Shown: one piece after another, positions 8,956-16,380 of the stretch
Layout of the letters: every line of letters begins with the position of its first letter
Numbering within the stretch: position 1 is the first letter of the stretch
From: a virus
Strand: one strand, 5' to 3'
Length of the DNA stretch: 41,717 nt
IMG/VR virus record: IMGVR_UViG_3300017746_000034
Coordinates: 1-41,717 of that record
Program-made: the position numbers and the translations under genes
Notes under the pieces: generated by a model
Told to the model about the DNA's origin: nothing
What the model saw: only the letters and a program-made list of their open reading frames with translations
Database searches by the model: none

Positions 8956-9111
8956 TTAGATTTTAGTCATTTCTACTAAGTAGCCTAATGCAAGAAGTTC
9001 ATCTGTTCTTTGGTGTGCTTCTTGCCCCTTATAAATTCTCTTATCAGTAATCCAATTTGCATTGTTTCCTTTAATTGAGAACTTGTCAATATATTTAATT
9101 TTATATTGCAT
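8956..9111 (-). CDS. Unknown 51-aa protein
   Basis: A short frame (MQYKIKYIDKFSIKG to LGYLVEMTKI) fills the gap between two better-supported genes in the same direction. It shows a beta-like N-terminus, one Trp and a helical C-terminus (QRTDELLALGYL). Codon use matches the neighbours. The gaps of 21 bases upstream and 13 bases downstream fit an operon. I see no convincing ribosome-binding site before the ATG (TGTACCTTTATG), which keeps confidence moderate. Function unknown. Confidence 0.5.
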   Translation of the reverse strand: MQYKIKYIDKFSIKGNNANWITDKRIYKGQEAHQRTDELLALGYLVEMTKI

Positions 9112-9132
9112 AAAGGTACAGTAAATGTGGCA

Positions 9133-9660
9133 TTATGATGCCTGTTTGATATCCTTATACAATAATGTGCTTTCTGCAGGGAATACTTCTACATAACCCA
9201 TACCAGCAACTTGATGATATCTAGTACCGTCTACAGTTTTTTCAGCAACTATGTCGCCTACTGAAAGCGAGTGCATATCTCTGAATGTTACCACTTCGCC
9301 ATCATTACGAGTAATTGTTTTCATTTTGTAATCATTCACGTGACTATCAAACACAATATCTTCCGCAGTTTCTTCATCATAGTAGTATCCGTTAAGAACT
9401 TTGAATACTTCTTCTAGGTTATTTACAAGGTACTCATCTTCGCCTTGTACCAAACCACCATTTTCCATAACATTACAAACCTTTGTGTAATGTGCAAAGT
9501 CCTCAGGCTGAAAACTTTCTTTTCTAGAACTCATACAGTTTCTCATATAAGCCTCGTAAATTGGAAACTTTTCTTCGCCGCCAGTATGACCTCTGTCATT
9601 ACTATTGACATAGTCTCTAACTTCTTTGTTGATTTTGATTTGATAAATTTCGTAATACAT
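9133..9660 (-). CDS. Unknown 175-aa protein, YodL-like C-terminal motif
   Basis: 175 aa, first gene behind the consensus promoter at 9694-9722, with TAGGAG six bases before the ATG. The N-terminal 110 residues are acidic and helical with many aromatic residues (NGYYYDEETAEDIVFDSHV). Near residues 125-160 the sequence MHSLSVGDIV, then YHQVAGMGYVEV, resembles the small beta motif SLSVGDVI...YYVDSFGF of YodL-type domains in mobile-element proteins. That similarity is short and the function of those domains is not established, so I do not assign a role. The strong promoter suggests early expression, and an early host-takeover role is possible. Confidence 0.75.
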   Translation of the reverse strand: MYYEIYQIKINKEVRDYVNSNDRGHTGGEEKFPIYEAYMRNCMSSRKESFQPEDFAHYTKVCNVMENGGLVQGEDEYLVNNLEEVFKVLNGYYYDEETAEDIVFDSHVNDYKMKTITRNDGEVVTFRDMHSLSVGDIVAEKTVDGTRYHQVAGMGYVEVFPAESTLLYKDIKQAS

Positions 9661-9693
9661 AAAAAACTCCTACCTTTTTTAAATTATACAACT

Positions 9694-9722
9694 ATTATAA
9701 CGTTTTTAGTGGTGCTTGTCAA
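9694..9722 (-). promoter_or_regulatory. Consensus sigma70-type promoter for the small-gene group
   Basis: On the minus strand TTGACA (9722-9717), a 17-base spacer and TATAAT (9699-9694) repeat exactly the arrangement found before gp55. A second TATAAT lies 5 bases further on (9688-9683), which may give an alternative start. The -35 box begins just downstream of the SprT-like gene's stop, so the promoter is intergenic. It should drive the genes from 9660 down to 8453. Confidence 0.85.
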
Positions 9723-9726
9723 CCCC

Positions 9727-10134
9727 TTACCAAAACATTTCTAATAATTCTTCTTCTAAGTCGTATGCTTCTACTTCCCAAGGTTTCTTTCTGTATGGAG
9801 TTTGTGAGTGGTCTTGTCTGCACCACGTTTCTGTGCTAGGGTGTAAATCTCCCCTTATAAATTGTTTGGCGTGTACTAATTCGTGTGCTAGGTTAAGTGC
9901 TATTTCGTGTGCAGGGAGTTGACGTTTACCGTGTTTCCTGCATATTTCTATTTCTGCAATCTTTTTATCACCCCAACATAACCCTAAGTGACCACCATCG
10001 CAATGTGTAACTACATTTATATCCACTGTGACATCACGTCTAATACGAGGCATCAAGTGGTGTATTACATCATCAGCAAACTGAGTCAGTCTTTTCTTCT
10101 CTTTTACCCTGCCCTCAATGTTTAAAATTATCAT
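9727..10134 (-). CDS. SprT-like zinc metalloprotease
   Basis: 135 aa. The zinc-binding motif H84-E85-L-V-H88 lies in a hydrophobic helix (IALNLAHELVHAKQFIRG), and a downstream WEVEAY at 119-124 supplies a likely third ligand (E120 or E122). This HExxH...E arrangement in a short single-domain protein resembles the SprT/WSS1-type family, some members of which cut proteins cross-linked to DNA. Here it could process phage or host proteins; the substrate is unknown. There is no signal peptide, so it should act in the cytoplasm. The start overlaps the end of the SGNH hydrolase gene by 20 bases, placing it in the same transcript as the nucleosidase. Confidence 0.75.
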   Translation of the reverse strand: MIILNIEGRVKEKKRLTQFADDVIHHLMPRIRRDVTVDINVVTHCDGGHLGLCWGDKKIAEIEICRKHGKRQLPAHEIALNLAHELVHAKQFIRGDLHPSTETWCRQDHSQTPYRKKPWEVEAYDLEEELLEMFW

Positions 10135-10906
10135 TATTTTTAATCCATTCGCCTAATGTTTTTGCTATGTACCTATGTCCTTTTGCACTTGGATGATGCC
10201 AAGAATCAGGCTCAGACCATAAGCCTTCATATCCTTTCTTTTTTTGCTCGTGCAATAAGTTATTTTTAATATAACCACCTAGTGGGTCGTTGTTACCTGA
10301 AAGTCCCAATAAGTTTGTTAATGTAGTTTGATTATAGCACCAGAAATTTTCTCTGTCAACGGATAATTGTCTGCTTATAATGTGGTCATCAGCATTATCC
10401 ATATCTATATCTTTTGTAACATCTACTAAAGCATTGTTTTGACATATTTTTATGCCTCTACTCTTACAAACTTCCTGAATCAATATAATATGATCCAATT
10501 GTTGTCTCACAATATCCTCTTCATACAACAATGAAATTTCTCTTTGTGCAAATAGCATATGTTTTAATCTGCCTGGCAATTGTATATCATCAAAATTACT
10601 CAGTGCATTAATAGAACCCATTGTCCAATTAGGATCTGCATAATAAAATCTGTGAGGATTACTCCAACTTATTATAACTAAGTCGTCTTTTTTGATATCT
10701 GGAAGTATTTTAAAAAAATGATTTACTATGTCTTGATTGCCAAAACCACTTACAGCACAACTTTCTGATGGGCGGTCAAGTTCTTCACCTATTATGCCTC
10801 CCCAACCTATTGTGTCTCTAACCCATTCAGGATCGCCAGGCTCTATAGTTGTGCCATACATAAAACTGCATCCAAAACCCCAAACTTTATTAAAGTTCAA
10901 TCCCAT
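10115..10906 (-). CDS. SGNH/GDSL-type hydrolase
   Basis: 263 aa from the ATG at 10906. Block I is GCSFMYG with the nucleophile S14; block II is SGFGNQD (G56/N57); block III is SWSNPHR (N83); the C-terminal DSWHHPSAKGH (D234, H237/H238) supplies the Asp-His pair. The family removes acyl groups from lipids, sugars or peptidoglycan. In phages such genes are often carried as accessory genes with unproven substrates. No signal peptide is visible. The longer frame to 10987 adds 27 residues that overlap the nucleosidase much more. The 10906 start begins just before the GLNFNKVWGFGCSF block and overlaps the nucleosidase by 17 bases. Confidence 0.75.
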   Translation of the reverse strand: MGLNFNKVWGFGCSFMYGTTIEPGDPEWVRDTIGWGGIIGEELDRPSESCAVSGFGNQDIVNHFFKILPDIKKDDLVIISWSNPHRFYYADPNWTMGSINALSNFDDIQLPGRLKHMLFAQREISLLYEEDIVRQQLDHIILIQEVCKSRGIKICQNNALVDVTKDIDMDNADDHIISRQLSVDRENFWCYNQTTLTNLLGLSGNNDPLGGYIKNNLLHEQKKKGYEGLWSEPDSWHHPSAKGHRYIAKTLGEWIKNNDNFKH

Positions 10907-11447
10907 AATCTGCTTTGAAAATAGTTTTAAATATATCTTGTCCTGTATTAAAGTTCTCCTTCCATTGAGTAGACTGGTCACTACCACCTACAATATCACT
11001 AATCCACTTGTATGATGTGAACTGTTTGTCCATATTGTGGCATACTTTTGCTAATGCGTATGCCTCCATATCAACACAGTCTACTTCTATAGCAGGTTTT
11101 GTTAATTGGAACTGGTCAAATGTCATACAGGTCTTACCGTCAGTAAAATCTTGGTTGAAATCAAACTGCTGAATTTCTTCATAAGGTGTATGCCCTAAAG
11201 GAACGCCTAAAGGTCTACAGTCGATATCGCCTTGCAAGAACTTTGTACATTTAAGTAAGCCTCTAAAGTCTGGATTGATGCCTCCAGCACTTCCATAGTT
11301 TACCACATTCTCTATGTCTGGATTATCACACAGGTATTTTGTTAGTTTCCAGGCGGCATTTACTTTGCCTATGCCTGTATATAATGTGTGTTTGTATTTG
11401 ATGTCCTCTAATTCGGACTTTAATGCAACTACTAATAGTGTGTTCAT
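10890..11447 (-). CDS. MTA/SAH nucleosidase-like protein (phosphorylase superfamily)
   Basis: 185 aa. The N-terminus LLVVALKSELEDI provides the catalytic Glu (E12 or E14), followed by TGIGKVNAA and VVNYGSAGG (nucleoside-binding loops). VDMEAYALAKV (E128) matches the ribose-binding VEMEATA of bacterial MTA/SAH nucleosidases, and KWISDIVGG (D151) supplies the general acid. All three key residues are therefore kept. The enzyme is somewhat short (about 230 aa is usual). It would split methylthioadenosine, S-adenosylhomocysteine or another purine nucleoside or nucleotide; the true substrate cannot be read from sequence. It is first in the unit with the SGNH hydrolase and metalloprotease. There is no ribosome-binding site before the ATG. 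Confidence 0.8.
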   Translation of the reverse strand: MNTLLVVALKSELEDIKYKHTLYTGIGKVNAAWKLTKYLCDNPDIENVVNYGSAGGINPDFRGLLKCTKFLQGDIDCRPLGVPLGHTPYEEIQQFDFNQDFTDGKTCMTFDQFQLTKPAIEVDCVDMEAYALAKVCHNMDKQFTSYKWISDIVGGSDQSTQWKENFNTGQDIFKTIFKADYGIEL

Positions 11448-11452
11448 ACTTG

Positions 11453-11460
11453 TACTTATC
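11453..11460 (-). promoter_or_regulatory. Possible minus-strand late promoter (variant)
   Basis: On the minus strand GATAAGTA, one base off GATAAATA, is followed by exactly 5 bases and the nucleosidase ATG at 11447. That spacing equals the one seen at gp25 on the opposite strand. It lacks the palindrome at the 9-base position. Alternatively a weak TATAAA at 11483-11488 (read on the minus strand) could be the -10 box of a host-type promoter. Confidence 0.4.
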
Positions 11461-11506
11461 TAAGACTAAAATTTTGAGTTTTTTATACAGGAAAAATGTG
11501 CATATT

Positions 11507-11535
11507 AAAACACGTTTTAATAATTTAGATAAATA
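11507..11535 (+). promoter_or_regulatory. Late promoter with palindrome (gp25 operon)
   Basis: AAAACACGTTTT (11507-11518), 9 bases, GATAAATA (11528-11535), then 5 bases and the gp25 ATG. The 12-mer is the exact reverse complement of the one at 1531-1542, and the spacing is identical. In T4 late promoters transcription begins about six bases past the box, so RNA would start at or next to the ATG. Confidence 0.75.
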
Positions 11536-11540
11536 TCAGT

Positions 11541-11954
11541 ATGGCAACATTTAAAGGTTTTAGTACAGTAAATAGGAATGGACCTCCCTTTAACTTAGAG
11601 GATTTAGAATTAGTCAAACAAGACATTCTTAATCAACTAAAAACATCAAAAGGCGAGAGAGTTATGCTACCAGAATTTGGTAGTATTATACCTGACTTAT
11701 TAATGGAGCCTTTAACAGAAGCAACTATTGGTTTTGTTAAAGACGACGTAACAGATATTGTAAATCAAGATCCTAGAGTAAACTTACTTAACTTGAATGT
11801 GTCAGCAATGGACAACACTTTGAGATGTGAAATCCATTTAGAGTATAAACCAGACCTTACTGAGGATATACTTGTAGCAGAATTTGAATCAACTACAGGC
11901 ATATCTTTAAGTAGCAGTGGAGTTGAATCCGCTCAAGGCACAACAACGTATTAG
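11541..11954 (+). CDS. 25: gp25-like baseplate wedge subunit
   Basis: 137 aa, about the size of T4 gp25 (132 aa). The core reads DILNQLKTSKGERVMLPEFG, then DLLMEPLTEATIGFVKDDVT, matching T4 gp25 (NSLLGIITTRKGSRPFDPEFG, then PLTADTVERNIESAV). gp25-type proteins form the sheath-initiating part of the wedge in contractile tails, phage and T6SS alike, and this gene sits directly before gp6 as expected. The ATG at 11541 must be right or very nearly so, because the conserved domain starts at once. There is no ribosome-binding site, and the late promoter box ends only 5 bases upstream, so the mRNA is probably leaderless. Seven bases separate its stop from gp6. Confidence 0.92.
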   Translation: MATFKGFSTVNRNGPPFNLEDLELVKQDILNQLKTSKGERVMLPEFGSIIPDLLMEPLTEATIGFVKDDVTDIVNQDPRVNLLNLNVSAMDNTLRCEIHLEYKPDLTEDILVAEFESTTGISLSSSGVESAQGTTTY

Positions 11955-11961
11955 GTAGAGT

Positions 11962-14900
11962 ATGGCGCAGGACATAAGACAAAATAATTTATTCGCCGCA
12001 GAAGATTGGCAAACAGCATATAAGGCATTCACTAACGTAGATTTTAAAGCATACGACTTTAACACAATACGTCAGTCTATGATTACATATATCAGAGAAA
12101 ACTATCCTGAGAAATTTAACGACTATATTGAAAGTTCAGAATTTATTGCAATCATAGAATTACTTGCATACCTAAGTCAAAACTTAGCATTTAGAGTAGA
12201 CTTAAACACTAGAGAAAACTTCCTAGCAACTGCTGAAAGTAGAGAAAGTGTTTTACGTTTAGCAAAGATGCTAGGCTATGCACCTAAACGTAATACTGCA
12301 AGTAGCGGTATAATGAAAGTAACAGCAATTCAGACTACACAAAATGTTGCAGACAGTTTTGGTAGAAGTATTGCTAACGAACGTATCAATTTTGATGATG
12401 CCACAGAGGCTGAAAGTTACGACAAATTTATTAGTGTAATGAATGCGGCTTTCACTTCATTTAACAAGTTTACAAAACCGGTTGCTAAAGAGACAATCGG
12501 TGGTATAAGTTCAGAACTATACCAAATTAATAGTGTACCAGGCACGAATGTAACATTCCCATTTAGTTTAAATTTAAGCAATACAGGTGTTCCATTCGAA
12601 ATGGTAAGCACACAGTTTAGCGAAAACAAAGCATTCCAAGAACAAGCACCTGATCCTGATGCACCATTCCAAATTATTTACAGAAATGACGGCAGAGGAC
12701 TATCAGGCAGTAACACAGGTTTCTTTATGATGTTCAAACAAGGATCAATAGCATATCAAGATGCTATTTTTGACAAGCCAATAAAGAACAATCAGGTTAC
12801 AGTTAGTCAATCGATGATTAATGAAAGTGATGTTTGGGTACAAGAGATTAATTCAGCAGGTGAAGTGTTAAGTCAATGGACTAAAGTTCCTAATTTAATT
12901 GGACAAACATTGTTCTACAACAATTTAAAACTAGACAACAAAAGAGTGTTTGCAGTAGACAGTGGATTTGAAGACAATATTACAATTAAATTTGCAGACG
13001 GCAACTTTGGTGCTATTCCAGTAGGCACATACAGAATGTGGCACAGAAGTAGTGCAGGTACATACCAAACAATTAACCCAACAGATGCAGTAGACAAGCA
13101 AATCAATATACCATACACTGATTCAAACGGTGACCAACAAGTATTAACAATGTTCTGCAGTCTACAATATACAGTTTCAAACGGTACTCCAGCAGAAAGC
13201 ATACAAAGTATCAAGCAAAGAGCACCACAAGTTTATCAATCACAGGATAGAATGGTATCTGCACAAGATTACAATGTGTATCCTTATGCAGTAAACAACA
13301 ATATTTTAAAATTAAAAGCAATTAACAGGACACATTCAGGTCATAGTAGATTTATTGATATAAACGATCCAACAGGAAAATATCAAAGTGTTACTGTTTA
13401 CGGTGAAGATGGATTACTTTACAAAGAAGATGCAAAAGACGTAAACACAATTGATATTGAAGGTAGCACAAATTTATCTGAGGTTGTTGAATCCTCTATC
13501 ACAAGCAAATTAAATAACAGTCATTTGAACAACTTTATATATGAAGATTACAGAAATGTACATTTAACAGACAACAGTTTAGTATTTGACTTAACAAGAA
13601 ATTACACAGTTATCAAATGGGTGTCACAGCCTAATAGAGCAACAAGTACCACAGGTTACTTAACAATTGATACTGGTGGAACTCCAGTTGTATTAAAGAA
13701 CAATCAAGTAGGAGATGTGTTTAGACAAATACAAGAGAATGCTAGAATTAAATTTACAAGTCCTACGGATAGCACAAAATACAGATGGGTAGTTATCAAA
13801 GATATACAAAACAACGGCGGACTAATTACCAGTTCAAGTGCAGGTAAAGGTCCTATCACAATGTCAACAAGTTTAGAAAATGGTTGGAGAGCAACTGAGT
13901 TAGTTGTAAGTATACAATCTAATTTGCTTACTAATATAACATCAGAAGTAAGTGACGAACTAACAGCAAAAAGAGACTTTGGTTTAGGCTATAATCCTAA
14001 TCCATCAGGAGCATCGCAAACACATTTCTTTGTAATTAACAACTCTATACTACAAAAAGATGCAGAGTATAGTGCAGATTTAAGTACAGGTGCTTGTTGG
14101 ATTGCTAAATTCGAATATGAGGAAGGTTCATCAGACGATGACTACTCATACAAAATGACCACAAGAGGTAAAAAACTTTTGTTTGAAAGTTACGAAGATG
14201 TAGAATTTATAGATGCAGATGAAAACTACACAGTTGATCCTGCAACAGGCAATGTTAAAAAAGATGTTATAGAAATTTTAGACAACAACAGTAAGCCAAG
14301 TATAGAAGAAACTTATTACTGGGTAGACACAAATGCAGACGGCGTAGGTGATGCTTGGCAATTAAAAGACACAAATAATTATTATACTCCTACAGGAAAT
14401 AGTCCTGAGATTGTTCTCAAGAATAGAGATGTGAGAGCAAATGAGTTAAGTATTAAAATGATTTCTAACTTTGGATTATTACAGGGTGGAGATGCTAACG
14501 TAAGTGTTTCAGATACATACAGTGGTAATGAATTTATAAGTCCTGTAACAGTTGAAATGAGTGTTAACGGACAAACCAATTCAAACGGACAAGCAGTAGT
14601 TAAACCTAATTCAGGTAAAATTACAAACTTACCAAATAGTGTAGAAATACCATTAAGCAAGTTCCCATCAAATATACAAGGTGGTGCAAACGCCAATATT
14701 GCTTATGTGTTTACAGACCTTTCAGGTGTAAACACTTTTAGAGGTAATGTGTCCACAACCAGTTTACAAAGAGCAAATGCACAAATACAAGGCTCTATAG
14801 ATGTTACAAGTAGTACAACAATTAAAGTAAATGAATTTGATTCTAAAAGAACATTAGGTTTAGGTAATCAAGATGTACTTAAAGTAAAATATTCAGATAC

Positions 14901-16380
14901 AAGAGAAAGATTAGACGAAAATATCAAATTTGATATCTCAGATAAATTCACATATTCAGATGGATATATAGATTATAGAAAAATTGAAGTGTTGCCAGTC
15001 GATACAGACTTTGATGGTGTACCAGATGAGCCACTAGCATTCAGTAGATTTGTAGATCCAGATGATTTAGTATTTTTTGAAAATCAAAAAGACTTGCAAG
15101 GTAACGATTTTATTAGACCTATTAAGACTGGTATATTAGATTACAGAGCAGAAACAAGTGCTATAGTAGATTTCTTAAATGAAAACTTGGCACCAGGATC
15201 AAATGTGTTAGACCAAACAGACTTTACTAAGTTTGCATTAATACTTGTACCTACAAAAACTTTTGCTCAAACATACTTAACAAACAACAAAGCAAAATTA
15301 CACGGTAAGAAAGTGTATGTAGCAGATACTAAAAAACTGTTTGATTTACAAATTGAATTTTCAGATTCAACTAATGTTATATTAACAGACAGTCAAAGTT
15401 ATACTGTGAAGAACGGAAGATCCTTTACACAGAATACTAATACTACATACCGCCCAGTTAGTTTTAAATGGGAACACGTTGCACCCAGTGACGTTAGAAT
15501 AGATCCAAGTATTAGTAACATTGTAGAAATGTTTGTTTTAACAAGAACATATTATTCAGAAGTTTTAAAATATAAAAACTCAACAGAGTTAGGTAAAACT
15601 TTCCCACTAGGTCCAACTTCTGAAACACTATCACAAAACTTTAGTGAATTAGAAAACTACAAAAGTATTTCAGACCAAATAGTATATAGAAGCGGAAAGT
15701 TTAAAGTGTTATTCGGCACAGAAGCACTTCCAGAATTACAAGCAACATTTAAAGCAATCAAATTGCCAAATGTTACAATTAGTGATAACGAAATCAAGAG
15801 TAGAGTGAAACAAGCAATAGACCAATTCTTCAATATACAAAATTGGGATTTCGGTGAAAGTTTTTACTTTACAGAATTAACAGCATACGTTCATACTCAA
15901 ACAAATGATATATTAGGTAGTTTAGTAATAGTACCTAAAGACCCAAGCAGAAGATTTGGAGACTTATTTGTTGTAAGGTGTGAACCAGACGAAATATTTA
16001 TGAGTACAGCAACAGTTAGTGATATTAAAATAGTATCAGACTTTAACCAAGAAACTTTACAGCAAATTGGTTCAGCAGTACAAGGTTCAACAGCAGGAGC
16101 AACTGCTGATAATGGACCGTATGCAATTAACGGATACTATCCTTTATACGCAACAACAGACGCGGCGTCAGAGGCGGGAGACGGTACAAGTCATCCGCAC
16201 ACATTCTTTGGACAAACGTTCTATATGCCTAATGGTGTAACTTATTACCACGGTACTTATAACGTAAGTAGCGATGGTCTAAATAGTAGTAACACAGGCG
16301 GTTCGAGTAGTAGTAGTAGTAGCGGCGGCAGTAGCGGATCAAGTGGTAGCAGTGGAAGTAGCGGAAGTGGTGGATATTAA
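11962..16380 (+). CDS. 6: gp6-like baseplate wedge protein (Baseplate_J), enlarged
   Basis: 1472 aa against 660 in T4. The N-terminus (FNTIRQSMITYIRENYPEKF, then ESSEFIAIIELLAYLSQNLA) and the segment near residues 410-445 (AESIQSIKQRAPQVYQSQDR, then DYNVYPY) are typical of gp6/Baseplate_J wedge proteins. Residues about 1280-1370 give the family C-terminus (NWDFGESFYFTELTAYVHT, then VVRCEPDEIF). Between them are several hundred extra residues, including two calcium-loop-like motifs, D789-T-N-A-D-G-V-G-D and D1014-T-D-F-D-G-V-P-D. After the family end comes a tail with S-H1411-P-H1413, YMPNG and YYH1430G, then 27 Gly/Ser/Tyr residues (1446-1472). It would make the wedge dimer that rings the baseplate. 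Its stop overlaps the giant gene start (TAATG). Confidence 0.88.
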   Translation: MAQDIRQNNLFAAEDWQTAYKAFTNVDFKAYDFNTIRQSMITYIRENYPEKFNDYIESSEFIAIIELLAYLSQNLAFRVDLNTRENFLATAESRESVLRLAKMLGYAPKRNTASSGIMKVTAIQTTQNVADSFGRSIANERINFDDATEAESYDKFISVMNAAFTSFNKFTKPVAKETIGGISSELYQINSVPGTNVTFPFSLNLSNTGVPFEMVSTQFSENKAFQEQAPDPDAPFQIIYRNDGRGLSGSNTGFFMMFKQGSIAYQDAIFDKPIKNNQVTVSQSMINESDVWVQEINSAGEVLSQWTKVPNLIGQTLFYNNLKLDNKRVFAVDSGFEDNITIKFADGNFGAIPVGTYRMWHRSSAGTYQTINPTDAVDKQINIPYTDSNGDQQVLTMFCSLQYTVSNGTPAESIQSIKQRAPQVYQSQDRMVSAQDYNVYPYAVNNNILKLKAINRTHSGHSRFIDINDPTGKYQSVTVYGEDGLLYKEDAKDVNTIDIEGSTNLSEVVESSITSKLNNSHLNNFIYEDYRNVHLTDNSLVFDLTRNYTVIKWVSQPNRATSTTGYLTIDTGGTPVVLKNNQVGDVFRQIQENARIKFTSPTDSTKYRWVVIKDIQNNGGLITSSSAGKGPITMSTSLENGWRATELVVSIQSNLLTNITSEVSDELTAKRDFGLGYNPNPSGASQTHFFVINNSILQKDAEYSADLSTGACWIAKFEYEEGSSDDDYSYKMTTRGKKLLFESYEDVEFIDADENYTVDPATGNVKKDVIEILDNNSKPSIEETYYWVDTNADGVGDAWQLKDTNNYYTPTGNSPEIVLKNRDVRANELSIKMISNFGLLQGGDANVSVSDTYSGNEFISPVTVEMSVNGQTNSNGQAVVKPNSGKITNLPNSVEIPLSKFPSNIQGGANANIAYVFTDLSGVNTFRGNVSTTSLQRANAQIQGSIDVTSSTTIKVNEFDSKRTLGLGNQDVLKVKYSDTRERLDENIKFDISDKFTYSDGYIDYRKIEVLPVDTDFDGVPDEPLAFSRFVDPDDLVFFENQKDLQGNDFIRPIKTGILDYRAETSAIVDFLNENLAPGSNVLDQTDFTKFALILVPTKTFAQTYLTNNKAKLHGKKVYVADTKKLFDLQIEFSDSTNVILTDSQSYTVKNGRSFTQNTNTTYRPVSFKWEHVAPSDVRIDPSISNIVEMFVLTRTYYSEVLKYKNSTELGKTFPLGPTSETLSQNFSELENYKSISDQIVYRSGKFKVLFGTEALPELQATFKAIKLPNVTISDNEIKSRVKQAIDQFFNIQNWDFGESFYFTELTAYVHTQTNDILGSLVIVPKDPSRRFGDLFVVRCEPDEIFMSTATVSDIKIVSDFNQETLQQIGSAVQGSTAGATADNGPYAINGYYPLYATTDAASEAGDGTSHPHTFFGQTFYMPNGVTYYHGTYNVSSDGLNSSNTGGSSSSSSSGGSSGSSGSSGSSGSGGY
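16297..16377 (+). repeat. Gly/Ser low-complexity tail of gp6
   Basis: 27 codons, almost only Ser (AGT/AGC) and Gly (GGC/GGA/GGT), in short SSG/GSS units ending in GGY. It follows a His-containing segment (H1411, H1413, H1430) and forms the extreme C-terminus of gp6. The GGTGGA near its end also lies where a ribosome-binding site for the giant gene at 16380 is needed. Confidence 0.9.

Noticed and set aside
10907-10987. Longer start for the SGNH hydrolase
   Set aside because: The extra 27 residues lie within the nucleosidase gene and have no relation to the conserved block that begins right after the ATG at 10906.
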